Positions 43,252 through 51,620 of a stretch of DNA of 64,000 nt are shown piece after piece; within the stretch, counting starts at the first letter, position 1; each line of letters opens with the position of its first letter. A program made the translations under genes and the position numbers. The stretch is from Methylibium petroleiphilum PM1 (GTDB lineage Bacteria; Pseudomonadota; Gammaproteobacteria; Burkholderiales; Burkholderiaceae_C), in contig NC_008825.1 in assembly GCF_000015725.1 (NCBI RefSeq), positions 930,001-994,000 of the forward strand. The letters are read 5' to 3'. The notes beneath the pieces are model-generated. The model did no database searches and was not told the origin of the DNA. It saw only the letters and a program-made list of their open reading frames with translations.

Positions 43252-45038
43252 GGGGTGCCGGCCGGCTCGCGCGGCGTGCCGTCGGGCAGCGTGCGCTGGC
43301 ACTGGCTGAAGATGCGGGCAGGGCAGCGGCGGCAGATCTGCGGGTCCAGCCGCGGGTAGAGGGCGTCGATCACGTTGCTGCCGATCGCATGCAGGTTCTC
43401 GCGGCCGATGGCGTCGAGGTGGCCGGAGCGCGCCAGCACGTCGACGGCCGACGGGTGCAGGCGGTGGAAGTACAGGCCGCCGCCGAGCTGGCGCCGTCGG
43501 CGCGCCTCCTGGCCCAGCAGCTCGGCCCCCGAGCTGTCGATGAAGTTGATGCCCGGCGCCAGCACGAGCAGGTGCTTGTGGCCGGGATCGGCCGCGTCGA
43601 TGTCGCGCAGCCGGCGCTGCACGTGATCGACGGCGCCGAAGTAGATGGGCCCGTCGATGAAGACCATCTTCAGCTGGCAGCAGTCGGGCTCGTCGGTCTG
43701 CGGCACGAAGTGGTAGCTGTGCGCGCCCGGCGCCGGGACCGCGTCGCGGATCTCCGGCCGGGCGGTGCGCTCCAGGAACACCATCAGCGACAGCAGCACG
43801 CCGACGTAGATGGCGAACTCGAGGTGCAGGAACAGGGTGGCGAGGAACGTCGCCGCCAGCACCGCAGCCTCGGCGCGACTGGTCCGCAGGATGCCGCGGA
43901 TGTGGTGCACGTCGACCAGCGAGTACGCGACGACGAGCAGGATCGCCGCCATCGACGCGATCGGCAGGTAGCGCACCAGCGGCGCCAGCGCCACCAGCGT
44001 CAGCACCAGGAACAGCGCCGAGAACACCGGCGCCAGCGGCGTCTTCGCGCCGGCTGTGTGGTTGACCCCGCTGCGCGTGAACGAGCCACTGGAGACATAG
44101 CTCGAGGCGAAGCTGCCGACCACGTTGGCGAGGCCCTGGCCGATGAACTCCTGGCTGCTGTCGATGCGCTGCCCCGACTTGAGCGCGATCGCGCGCGCGA
44201 TGGCCACCGCCTCGGTGAGCGAGAGCATCGCGAGCGCCAGCGCGATCGGTGCGAGCTGCCTCAGGGTCTCACCCGAAGGGATCGGCATCGACAGCGGCGG
44301 CAGGCTGCGCGGGATGGCCGACACCATCGCGATGCCCGTCTGCGGGCCGAACAGCGCGGTCAGCGCCAGCGCATGCAGGCTGCCGACCGCCATGGCGACG
44401 ATCATGTGCGGCGCGCGCGGCAGCCAGGTGCGCGTGCCCACCGCGGCCAGCAGCGTGACGATGCCCACGCTCAGCACGTGGACGTTGGTGTCCGGCAGGC
44501 GCTGCACGAACAGGCGCAGGGTCTCGATGAACGAGGCGCTGGCCGGCGCGGTGATGCCGAAGAAGTTCTTCAGCTGGCTGGTGGCGATCAGCACCGCGGC
44601 GCCGGCGGTGAATCCGATCACCACGCTGTGCGAGATGAAGTTCACCAGCACGCCGAGGCGCGCCAGCCCCATCGCCAGCATCAGCAGCCCCGTCATGAAG
44701 GTGAGGCTCAGCGCGAGCTGGATGTAGGCCGCGCTGCCCGGCTCGGCCAGCGGGCTGAGCGTCGCGAAGATGACGATCGACAACGCGGCGGTGGGGCCGG
44801 ACACGAGATGCAGCGACGAGCCGAACAGCGCGGCCACGATCACCGGCACGATCGCGGTGTAGAGGCCATAGGCCGGCGGCAGCCCGGCGATGCTGGCGTA
44901 GGCGACCGCCTGCGGCACCAGGATGATGGTGCCCGTGAGTCCGGCGAGCAGGTCCGCGCGCAGGCTGCGCCGGTTCACCATCGGCCACCACTGCAGCATG
45001 GGCAGGAGCCTTGCGAGCCAGCGGTCGGTCGTTGCCAT
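43248..45038 (-). CDS. SulP-family anion permease with STAS domain
   Basis: A 596-residue SulP transporter. The membrane part has the family signature LLAGLTGTIILVPQAVAYASIAGLPPAYGLYTAIVP and NVVGSFASSYVSSGSFTRSGVN; the C-terminal STAS domain (about 445-560) carries GINFIDSSGAELLG. A Cys-containing tail (CRRCPARIFSQC, about 565-585) is an unusual addition that could bind metal or be redox active. SulP proteins carry sulfate, bicarbonate or other anions; sulfate export or uptake fits the sulfur genes here. It is divergent from the Rieske operon. Confidence 0.9.
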   Translation of the reverse strand: MATTDRWLARLLPMLQWWPMVNRRSLRADLLAGLTGTIILVPQAVAYASIAGLPPAYGLYTAIVPVIVAALFGSSLHLVSGPTAALSIVIFATLSPLAEPGSAAYIQLALSLTFMTGLLMLAMGLARLGVLVNFISHSVVIGFTAGAAVLIATSQLKNFFGITAPASASFIETLRLFVQRLPDTNVHVLSVGIVTLLAAVGTRTWLPRAPHMIVAMAVGSLHALALTALFGPQTGIAMVSAIPRSLPPLSMPIPSGETLRQLAPIALALAMLSLTEAVAIARAIALKSGQRIDSSQEFIGQGLANVVGSFASSYVSSGSFTRSGVNHTAGAKTPLAPVFSALFLVLTLVALAPLVRYLPIASMAAILLVVAYSLVDVHHIRGILRTSRAEAAVLAATFLATLFLHLEFAIYVGVLLSLMVFLERTARPEIRDAVPAPGAHSYHFVPQTDEPDCCQLKMVFIDGPIYFGAVDHVQRRLRDIDAADPGHKHLLVLAPGINFIDSSGAELLGQEARRRRQLGGGLYFHRLHPSAVDVLARSGHLDAIGRENLHAIGSNVIDALYPRLDPQICRRCPARIFSQCQRTLPDGTPREPAGTP

Positions 45039-45173
45039 GGTGCTTTCGTTGGGACGCGCGTGAGGGCGGTGCGATGCGCGCCGCCCTCACGTCGTCGCAT
45101 CGCCAGCGCCTCGTTCAGCAAAGTTGGTGCCACGCACGCCAGCGTGGACATCGGGGCGCATCGGCACGTGCGC

Positions 45174-45211
45174 GTTTCGAATGGAAACGGTCGCCGGTTT
45201 CGCTGTGAAAC
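45174..45211. promoter_or_regulatory. Two GTTTC-N5-GAAAC dyads: candidate activator sites upstream of the Rieske operon
   Basis: GTTTCGAATGGAAAC (45174-45188) and GTTTCGCTGTGAAAC (45197-45211) share perfect 5-base arms and are 23 bases apart. They lie about 110-150 bases upstream of the sigma-54-like promoter at 45321, the normal distance for NtrC-type enhancers, inside the 374-base gap between divergent SulP and Rieske genes. No gene is visible in that gap. Confidence 0.55.
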
Positions 45212-45320
45212 GTCGGTCGGTCCGGCGCGCTGATGGAAACCCTTGGAAGCGCCGCAACATCGGTTCGATGAAGCGCGATTTCGGCCTCCGCGCGGCCCGG
45301 AAACCGCGATTTGTCCCTTG

Positions 45321-45334
45321 GGCACGGACCGTGC
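45321..45334 (+). promoter_or_regulatory. Sigma-54-like (-24/-12) promoter before the Rieske operon
   Basis: GGCAC-GGACC-GTGC gives the invariant GG-N10-GC spacing; the flanking T before GG and the first T of TTGC differ from consensus. Predicted transcription would start about 65 bases before the ATG. The element is also a GCACGG-A-CCGTGC dyad, so it could be a protein site instead. Confidence 0.45.
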
Positions 45335-45412
45335 AATGAAGGTGTCGTCACGGACGCAGCGGTGACCTCGAGCGCTGTGTCATCCCTGTCTTCGCAACTC
45401 ACGGAGAGCCGC

Positions 45413-46624
45413 ATGTCGCGCAATGCAACCGAGTGGCAGCAACGCCCCAATTTCCCCGACACCCACTTCGTCAGCACCGACATCTACACCGACGAGCAGA
45501 TCTTCCGGCAGGAGCAGGAGCTGATCTTCAACAAGGTGTGGATCATTGCGTGCCACGAGTCGGAGCTGCAGAACGCCTACGACTACCGCACCTTCAACCA
45601 CCCGGGCGGCGCGCCGCTGATCGTGGTGCGCGGCGAGGACATGAAGGTCCGCAGCTTCTACAACATCTGTCCGCACCGCGGCAACACGCTGCTCTACGAG
45701 CCGGTAGGCAATGCCAAGCGCATCACCTGCATCTTCCACGCGTGGTCGTTCGACGTGAAGGGCAACTGCATCGACATCTCGCGCGGCAAGCAGGGCTACC
45801 AGGACCGCTACGGCTGCGAGCAGGCCGGCCTGCGCGAGGTGAAGACCGAGATCGGCTACGGCGGCTTCGTGTGGGTCAACGTGGATGACCAGTGCTCATC
45901 GCTCGGTGAGTACATCGGCGACTCGATGAGCATGCTCGACGAGCAGCTGAACATGCCGCTCGAGGTCTTCCACTATCACAAGGCCGTGGTCAACACGAAC
46001 TACAAGCTGTGGCACGACACGAACAGCGAGTTCTATCACGACTACATGCACTACTTCAATCGCATCACCGGGATGATCCAGCCCGGCTATTTCGATCGGA
46101 AGTACACCGGCTACCCCAACGGCCACGCCTCGGTCGGCTCGATGGCGATCAAGTACGACGCCTACGAGGGCAGCAAGGCGCGCGGCGTGGGCTGGCCCGG
46201 CCTGGCGCCGGGAGGCTGGGTGCTGATCGACATCTTCCCGGGCATGACCTTCAACCTGCGCACCTCGGTGCTGCGGATGGACACGGCGATCCCGCTGGGG
46301 CCGAACAAGCTGCTGATCGAGTTCCGCGGTCTGGGCCTCAAGAGCGACACGCCCGAAGAGCGGGCCGAGCGTATCCGCGACCACAACACCATCTGGGGGC
46401 CGTTCGGTCGCAACCTGCACGAGGACCTGCTTGGGGTGCATGGCCAGGGGCTGGCGATGCGCGACCGCACCGACAGCAAGTGGGTGCTGCACGGGCGCGA
46501 GGAGAACATGACCATCCACGACGAAGGCGGCATGCGCCACTTCTATGCGGAATGGAGCCGCCGCATGGGCCGCATGGCCCATGACCCGCACGGCAAGGCC
46601 GGCACGGCCCAGGCCGCCGCCTGA
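45413..46624 (+). CDS. Rieske non-haem iron oxygenase, alpha (large) subunit
   Basis: A 403-residue oxygenase large subunit. The Rieske centre is CPHRG (Cys86, His88) with CIFHAW (Cys106, His109), 17 residues between the pairs; the catalytic domain has WHDTNSEFYHDYMHYFNR, in which Glu206, His209 and His213 are the likely iron region, a variant of the common D-x2-H-x4-H. The beta subunit, reductase and ferredoxin genes follow in one operon. The combination with TauT-type uptake and sulfite oxidation suggests C-S bond cleavage of a sulfonate. Methanesulfonate monooxygenase is one comparison, but its unusual long Rieske spacing is absent here. Confidence 0.9.
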   Translation: MSRNATEWQQRPNFPDTHFVSTDIYTDEQIFRQEQELIFNKVWIIACHESELQNAYDYRTFNHPGGAPLIVVRGEDMKVRSFYNICPHRGNTLLYEPVGNAKRITCIFHAWSFDVKGNCIDISRGKQGYQDRYGCEQAGLREVKTEIGYGGFVWVNVDDQCSSLGEYIGDSMSMLDEQLNMPLEVFHYHKAVVNTNYKLWHDTNSEFYHDYMHYFNRITGMIQPGYFDRKYTGYPNGHASVGSMAIKYDAYEGSKARGVGWPGLAPGGWVLIDIFPGMTFNLRTSVLRMDTAIPLGPNKLLIEFRGLGLKSDTPEERAERIRDHNTIWGPFGRNLHEDLLGVHGQGLAMRDRTDSKWVLHGREENMTIHDEGGMRHFYAEWSRRMGRMAHDPHGKAGTAQAAA

Positions 46625-46651
46625 GTCCGGACCACCGACGCGAGGAACACC

Positions 46652-47113
46652 GTGGACACACGCACCGCCATCACCGAACTGATCAGCCGCTCGGCCATGA
46701 CCCTGGACGAGAAGAAGTTCGACGCCTACCTCGAACTCTGCGATCCGGCCTACGTGTACCGGATCACCGCCTACAGCCCCGAGATCCGCAAGGAGATGAC
46801 CTGGCTGGAGCACGACAAGCCGGGCCTGAAGACGCTGTTCACCAACCTGCCGCGGCACAACAGCGACCAGTCGCCGATGACCCGCCACGTCTGCGTGTAC
46901 ACGGTGAAGCTCGACGACGGCGCGGCGCAGGCCGAGGTGGTGAGCACCGTGCAGGCCTACCGCACCACGCTGGACGGCGGCACGACCGAGCTGTTCGCGG
47001 TCGGCAAGATCTACGACCGGGTCGCGCTCGGCGCCGAGGGCCCGCGGATGCTCGAGCGCAACGTGCGGCTCGACACGCGGATGCTCGGCTTCGGCTACCA
47101 CATCCCGATCTGA
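46652..47113 (+). CDS. Rieske oxygenase beta (small) subunit
   Basis: A 153-residue protein of the ring-hydroxylating dioxygenase beta/SnoaL-like cystatin-fold group (ITELISRSAMTLDEKKFDAYLELCDPAYVYRITAYSPEI, then HVCVYTVKL, TVQAYRTT). It begins with GTG at 46652, 27 bases after the alpha subunit, with GAGGAAC upstream. It should form an alpha-beta oxygenase with structural and stabilising roles. It is shorter than aromatic dioxygenase beta subunits (about 160-190 residues). Confidence 0.85.
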   Translation: MDTRTAITELISRSAMTLDEKKFDAYLELCDPAYVYRITAYSPEIRKEMTWLEHDKPGLKTLFTNLPRHNSDQSPMTRHVCVYTVKLDDGAAQAEVVSTVQAYRTTLDGGTTELFAVGKIYDRVALGAEGPRMLERNVRLDTRMLGFGYHIPI

Positions 47114-47135
47114 GCGCCGGCCACGGAGCCACCCC

Positions 47136-48173
47136 ATGAAGATCGAAGTCAAGGCGCGCAACCGCGCCCACGCGTTCGACGCCGAGCCGGGCAGCCGGGT
47201 GCTGTACGCCGGGCTCGGCCAGGCCATCGACCTGCCCTACGAGTGCGGCAGCGGCACCTGCGGCACCTGCAAGGCGCGACTGCTGTCGGGCGAGATCGAC
47301 GACCTGTGGCCCGAGGCGCCCGGCCGCAAGTACCTGAAGCAGGCCGACGAGTTCCTGATGTGCCAGTGCGCCGCGCGCGGCCCGCTGTCGATCGAAGTGG
47401 CGAGCTTCGTCGAGGACCTCGAGCCCGATGTCTGCATCCCGCGCGCCGCGTCCGGGCGCATCGTCGCCGCCCGGCTGCTGACTCACGACGTGATGTCGCT
47501 GCGCATCGCGCTGGCCGCACCGCTGTCGTTCGACGCCGGGCAGTTCGTGCTGGTCCAGGTGCCGGGGATCGACGGCTACCGCGGCTGGTCGATGGTGAAC
47601 CACGCGAAGGACGCCCTCGAGCTCGACTTCGTCATCAAGAAGAAGCCCGACGGGAAGCTGTCGGACTGGCTGTTCTCGGCTACGCCGGCCGGCACCGCGG
47701 TCGAGCTGTTCGGTCCGCTTGGCGCGGCCACCTTCTATCCGGAGCTCGACAAGAACATCCTCTGCATCGCTGGCGGCAGCGGCATCGCCGGGATGATGTC
47801 GATCCTGGAGCGGGCCGCGCGGGCCGACTACTTCGCCAGCCACGACGGCGACGTCTTCTTCGGCGTGCGCTCGATGAAGGACGCGTTCTTCCTCGACGAG
47901 TTCAGCCGCCTGCGCGCCGCCTGTGGCGAGCGACTGCGCGTCACGATCGCGTTCTCCGAGGAGCCGGCGTCCGACGCGTTGCGGGCGAGCCATCCGCTGC
48001 TGCAGTTCGAGACAGGCTTCGTGCACGAGGTGGCCGGCCGTGGCATGCAGGGGCGCTATCAGGGCGTGCGCGCCTACCTGGCCGGGCCGCCGCCGGCGGT
48101 GGACGCCTGCGTGCGCATGCTGCTGATGGCGCGCGTGTCGACCGACAACATCCGCTACGACAAGTTCAGCTGA
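47136..48173 (+). CDS. Oxygenase reductase: plant-type 2Fe-2S ferredoxin plus FAD/NAD domains
   Basis: A 345-residue electron-transfer protein. N-terminal 2Fe-2S domain with CGSGTCGTC (Cys37, 42, 45) and a fourth Cys at 76 or 78; then a ferredoxin-NADP reductase-type FAD domain (RGWSMVNH, KLSDWLF) and an NAD domain (ILCIAGGSGIAGMMSILE, YLAGPPPAVDA). It transfers electrons from NAD(P)H to the Rieske ferredoxin encoded next, or directly to the oxygenase. It is located 22 bases after the beta subunit. Confidence 0.93.
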   Translation: MKIEVKARNRAHAFDAEPGSRVLYAGLGQAIDLPYECGSGTCGTCKARLLSGEIDDLWPEAPGRKYLKQADEFLMCQCAARGPLSIEVASFVEDLEPDVCIPRAASGRIVAARLLTHDVMSLRIALAAPLSFDAGQFVLVQVPGIDGYRGWSMVNHAKDALELDFVIKKKPDGKLSDWLFSATPAGTAVELFGPLGAATFYPELDKNILCIAGGSGIAGMMSILERAARADYFASHDGDVFFGVRSMKDAFFLDEFSRLRAACGERLRVTIAFSEEPASDALRASHPLLQFETGFVHEVAGRGMQGRYQGVRAYLAGPPPAVDACVRMLLMARVSTDNIRYDKFS

Positions 48174-48186
48174 CGACGGGCCCCCC

Positions 48187-48915
48187 ATGAAGCGCATCCG
48201 CATCTGCAGCGCCAGCGAGATCCCCGGCCAGGGGATGAAGTGCTACGACACGGCCACGGGCAGCAAGGTCCTGGTGGTGAACAGCGGCGACCAATTCCAC
48301 GCCTTCCAGGGCCTGTGCCCACACCAGGACGTGTGCCTCGACGAGGGCTTCTTCGACGGCAGCACGCTGACCTGCCACCAGCACCTGTGGCAGTGGGACG
48401 TGAAGACGGGCGAGGCCCTCGGGCTGGCCGAGGCGCCGCTGGAGCGCTACGAGATCGAGCACGTCGACGGCGAGATCTTCGTGCTGCAGTCCAGTGCGCT
48501 GCGCGCCTGCGAGCTGTTCAAGGGCATCTCCGACGCGGTGATCGGGCGGCTCGACGCCCTGGCGCGGCGGGAGGAGCACGGCGTGGCGGCGGCGCTGTAC
48601 GACATCGGCGATCCGGCCGACGACCTCTACATCCTCGAATCGGGCCGCGTGGAATTCGAGATCGGCCGCGAGGACCGCACGCGCATGGCGGGCTTCATGC
48701 TGCGCAAGGGCGAGATGTTCGGGTGGGCCGCGCTGCTGCAGGACCAGCCGCGCCGCATCGCCCGCGCCACCTGCATGGAGCCGTCCACGTTCCTGCGGCT
48801 CAAGGGCGAGGACGTCCTGAAGGTGCTGGCGGAGGAGCCGGCAGCAGGCTTCCTCGTGATGCGCCAGCTCTCGACGCTGATCACGCGGCATCTGCGCACG
48901 CAGGGCGGCAAGTGA
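48187..48915 (+). CDS. Rieske ferredoxin fused to a cyclic-nucleotide-binding-like domain
   Basis: A 242-residue protein with two domains. Residues 1-100 are a Rieske ferredoxin (CPHQD with Cys44/His46; CHQH with Cys63/His66). Residues about 107-235 are a Crp-type cNMP-binding-like barrel with the cassette RKGEMFGWAALL (173-184) and PRRIARATC (188-196). Normal oxygenase ferredoxins end after about 105 residues. The cassette is shared with the proteins at 42024 and 50285. Coupling electron delivery to a small-molecule signal is the obvious hypothesis. No linker stop or frameshift is seen and the 13-base spacing to the reductase is normal, so the fusion looks real. Confidence 0.92.
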   Translation: MKRIRICSASEIPGQGMKCYDTATGSKVLVVNSGDQFHAFQGLCPHQDVCLDEGFFDGSTLTCHQHLWQWDVKTGEALGLAEAPLERYEIEHVDGEIFVLQSSALRACELFKGISDAVIGRLDALARREEHGVAAALYDIGDPADDLYILESGRVEFEIGREDRTRMAGFMLRKGEMFGWAALLQDQPRRIARATCMEPSTFLRLKGEDVLKVLAEEPAAGFLVMRQLSTLITRHLRTQGGK

Positions 48916-49000
48916 ACCGCGCCGCACAGGAACCGGCGCAAGGAAGGCAAGCAACAACAAGGAAGCCCGCAGAGGGAGTCGAATGGTCCGATAAAACCGG

Positions 49001-49015
49001 GCCCGCTGCGCGGGC
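49001..49015 (+). other. Stem-loop in the operon before the substrate-binding protein gene
   Basis: GCCCGC-TGC-GCGGGC forms a perfect 6-bp stem with a 3-base loop in the 127-base gap between the ferredoxin fusion and the periplasmic binding protein gene. Such hairpins often protect or separate the highly expressed binding-protein mRNA in transporter operons. Confidence 0.4.
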
Positions 49016-49042
49016 ACCGCATGAACCAACAAGGAGACAAGC

Positions 49043-50188
49043 ATGACGTTCTGGATGAATCAGCGTGTACGCGCGGCCGCCGCAGCGATGGCGGTGGCTT
49101 GCGGCCTCGGCATCGGGGCTCCTTCGACGGCGCTCGCCGCCGATCTCGACTACGGCAAGCCGGGTGATCCGGTCCAACTGGTGATCGGCTACCAGCCGTA
49201 CTACACCCAGTCGTGGTCCGGCGTGGTCATGCGGGGCAAGAAGTTCTACGAGAAGTACCTGCCCAAGGGCTCCACGGTCGACTTCTCGATCGGCCTGCAG
49301 GGCGCGGTGATCGTCAACGCCATGCTGGCCGGCAAGCAGCACATCGGCTACATGGGCGACATGCCGGCGATCGTCTCGACCACCAAGGAATCGGTGGCGG
49401 ACATCCGCATCGTCGCGACGCTCGGCGTCGGCTTCGACCAGTGCAACATCCTGCTGGCTCGCAACGACGCGCCCAAGTTCGGCAACGGCAAGGAAGGCGT
49501 CAAGTGGCTCGAGGGCAAGCGCATCGGCATCCCGCTGGGCAGCTGCGCCGACCGTTTCGCGAAGGAGGCCTTCCGCAAGGAGGGGGTCGCGCCGGCGGCC
49601 ATAATGAACCAGAACATCGAGGTCATCACCAGCGGCTTCCGCGCCGGCAAGCTCGATGCCGCGGCGATCTGGGAGCCCACCGCCTCGCGGCTGGTGGAGG
49701 AGGGGCTGGCGCGGCGCATCGCCAGCGGCGCGACGGTCAACGAGAAGGACGCCGGCTTCCTGGCCATGCGGGCCGACCTGATCAAGCAGCGTCCCGACGT
49801 CGCCAAGGCCTGGCTGAACGCCGAGCTCGACGCCCAGCTGTTCCTCGCCGACCCGAAGAACGCGATGGAGGTGGCGGCGATGGCCGCGCAGCAGGCGACC
49901 GGCTTCACCGAGAAGATGCTGTGGCACTCCCTCTACGGCCAGTACCCGGCCGAGATCGGCGGGATCCCGGTGCGCATGCAGATGCCCTTCACGCTGACGC
50001 CCGACGTGGTGGCGCAGATCAACCAGTCCGCGGCCTTCCTGTTCTCCATCAAGAGCATCAACGTCGAGAAGCTGCGCGCCGACGCGCTGATGAACGACAT
50101 GGCGGCGCAGGTGCTCAAGGAGCGCAACCTGAGTTCGCCGATCGGTGAGGTCAAGGCCATGCCCGACAGCGAGTACGGCAAGAAGTAG
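49043..50188 (+). CDS. ABC transporter periplasmic substrate-binding protein, NitT/TauT (SsuA) type
   Basis: A 381-residue protein with a Sec signal peptide (cleavage after STALAA) and the TauA/SsuA-type fold pattern: VQLVIGYQPYYTQSWSGVVMRGKKFYEKYLPKG, VNAMLAGKQHIGYMGDMPAIVS, GKRIGIPLGSCADRFAKEAF, GKLDAAAIWEPTASRLVEEG. It delivers an anion such as a sulfonate to the permeases encoded downstream. AAGGAGAC precedes the ATG. The gene follows the oxygenase genes directly, so the transported compound is probably the oxygenase substrate. Confidence 0.9.
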   Translation: MTFWMNQRVRAAAAAMAVACGLGIGAPSTALAADLDYGKPGDPVQLVIGYQPYYTQSWSGVVMRGKKFYEKYLPKGSTVDFSIGLQGAVIVNAMLAGKQHIGYMGDMPAIVSTTKESVADIRIVATLGVGFDQCNILLARNDAPKFGNGKEGVKWLEGKRIGIPLGSCADRFAKEAFRKEGVAPAAIMNQNIEVITSGFRAGKLDAAAIWEPTASRLVEEGLARRIASGATVNEKDAGFLAMRADLIKQRPDVAKAWLNAELDAQLFLADPKNAMEVAAMAAQQATGFTEKMLWHSLYGQYPAEIGGIPVRMQMPFTLTPDVVAQINQSAAFLFSIKSINVEKLRADALMNDMAAQVLKERNLSSPIGEVKAMPDSEYGKK

Positions 50189-50284
50189 CCGGCCGTTCGG
50201 CCCCGAGCGAGAGAGAGCAGCCGGTCATCGCCGCGGCCAGGAGCCGCAGGCGGTGCCGCCACTCGGCCCCATTCAGGAGGATGC

Positions 50285-51619
50285 ATGGATCACATCGGTG
50301 CGGTGCTCAAGCGAGCCATGCCGTTCCAGACGGTACCGCCGGAGATGCTTCAGGAGATCGTGAAGCTGTCGAAGCTGAAGTCGTATGCGCGTGGCGACAT
50401 GATCTACGACCTCGACGAAGAGGCCGACGATGTCTACATCGTCGCCTCCGGCAGCGTGAACCACGCCCTGCGTAGCGAAGCCGGCGGCGAACTGCTCGAG
50501 AAGGTGATGCGCCCGGGCGACGTGTTCGGCTGGGCGGCCGTGCTGACCGGTCGCAATCGCCGCATGGCCCGGACGGTGTGCCTGGAGCGTACCGAGGCCA
50601 TCCGCATCAACGGCGGGGCGCTGATGGCGCTGATCAAGCAGTCTCCGGCGCGCGGCGATGTGGTGATGAGCCGCTTCGCGACCATGATCACCCGCGAGTT
50701 CTCGGCGTCGCCGTCGGTCGCGGCGCGGGTGCCGCATTTCGGCGCAGCCGACTCCGGCGCGGCGCAGGGCGGTAGCGGCGGCGACGGCTGGGCGCGCACG
50801 ATGTTCCGCCTCTCGCAGTGGCTCAAGAGCCCCAAGCCCTACATGATGCTGGCCGGCTACGCCATGCTGCTGGGCTTCTGGTACTTCACGGTCGAGGTCT
50901 GGAAGCTGCCGCGCTTTCGGGACATGCCGGGCCTGACGACGGTGTTCACCGAGATGTTCAACCGCCATCCGGTGTACGGGCTCTCGATCTACACGCCGGA
51001 GTACTACGACCACATCTGGGCCAGCGTGCGGCGGGTCGCCACCGCCTTCTTCCTGGCCACCGGGCTGGGCGTGCCGCTCGGGCTCTTTCTCGGCTGGTCG
51101 AAGTCCTTCCGCGAGTACGTGTTCCCGATCTTCGAGACGCTGCGGCCGATCCCCATCCTGGCGTGGGTGCCGCTGGCGATCCTGATGTTCTCGGGCACCG
51201 AGACGCCGGTGATCTTCCTGACCTTCCTGGCCTCGTTCTTCGCCACGGCGCTCAACACCATGCTCGGCGTCGAGTCGATCGACGAGTCCTACAGCCGCGC
51301 AGCCTACTGCCTGGGCGCGAGCAAGTGGCAGGTGTTCCGCGAGGTCATCGTGCCGGGTTCCATGCCCTACATCTTCACGGGGCTGCAGATCTCGGTCGGG
51401 GTCGCGTGGTTCTCGCTGGTGGCCGGCGAGATGGTCTCTGGCGAGTTCGGCCTGGGCTATGTGATCAACACCTCGTACACGATGGTGCAGTACCCGACGA
51501 TCGTGATCGGCATGGTCACGCTCGGTGCGGTGGGCTACGTGACCAGCGCCATGGTGCGTGTGGTGGGCGACATGATGATGCAGTGGCGCGTGCGCGAGCT
51601 GGCGTTGGGAGGACGCTGA
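50285..51619 (+). CDS. ABC permease with an N-terminal cyclic-nucleotide-binding-like domain
   Basis: A 444-residue fusion. Residues 10-140 are a Crp-type cNMP-binding-like barrel (cassette RPGDVFGWAAVL 76-87, NRRMARTVC 91-99); 141-170 is a Gly/Ala-rich linker; 171-444 is a SsuC/TauC-type permease with about six membrane segments and the EAA loop SRAAYCLGASKWQVFREVIVPGSMP that docks the ATPase. Usual SsuC-type permeases are about 260 residues with no such domain. The barrel would be cytoplasmic next to the ATPases and could gate transport. Its cassette matches the proteins at 42024 and 48187. It is followed by an ATPase gene 1 base after its stop. Confidence 0.92.
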   Translation: MDHIGAVLKRAMPFQTVPPEMLQEIVKLSKLKSYARGDMIYDLDEEADDVYIVASGSVNHALRSEAGGELLEKVMRPGDVFGWAAVLTGRNRRMARTVCLERTEAIRINGGALMALIKQSPARGDVVMSRFATMITREFSASPSVAARVPHFGAADSGAAQGGSGGDGWARTMFRLSQWLKSPKPYMMLAGYAMLLGFWYFTVEVWKLPRFRDMPGLTTVFTEMFNRHPVYGLSIYTPEYYDHIWASVRRVATAFFLATGLGVPLGLFLGWSKSFREYVFPIFETLRPIPILAWVPLAILMFSGTETPVIFLTFLASFFATALNTMLGVESIDESYSRAAYCLGASKWQVFREVIVPGSMPYIFTGLQISVGVAWFSLVAGEMVSGEFGLGYVINTSYTMVQYPTIVIGMVTLGAVGYVTSAMVRVVGDMMMQWRVRELALGGR

Positions 51620-51620
51620 G

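Noticed and set aside
45413-48915. Naming the oxygenase msmABDC (methanesulfonate monooxygenase)
   Set aside because: The subunit set is compatible, but the Rieske spacing is the ordinary 17 residues rather than the long spacing described for MsmA, gene order differs and the ferredoxin is fused. Substrate left open.
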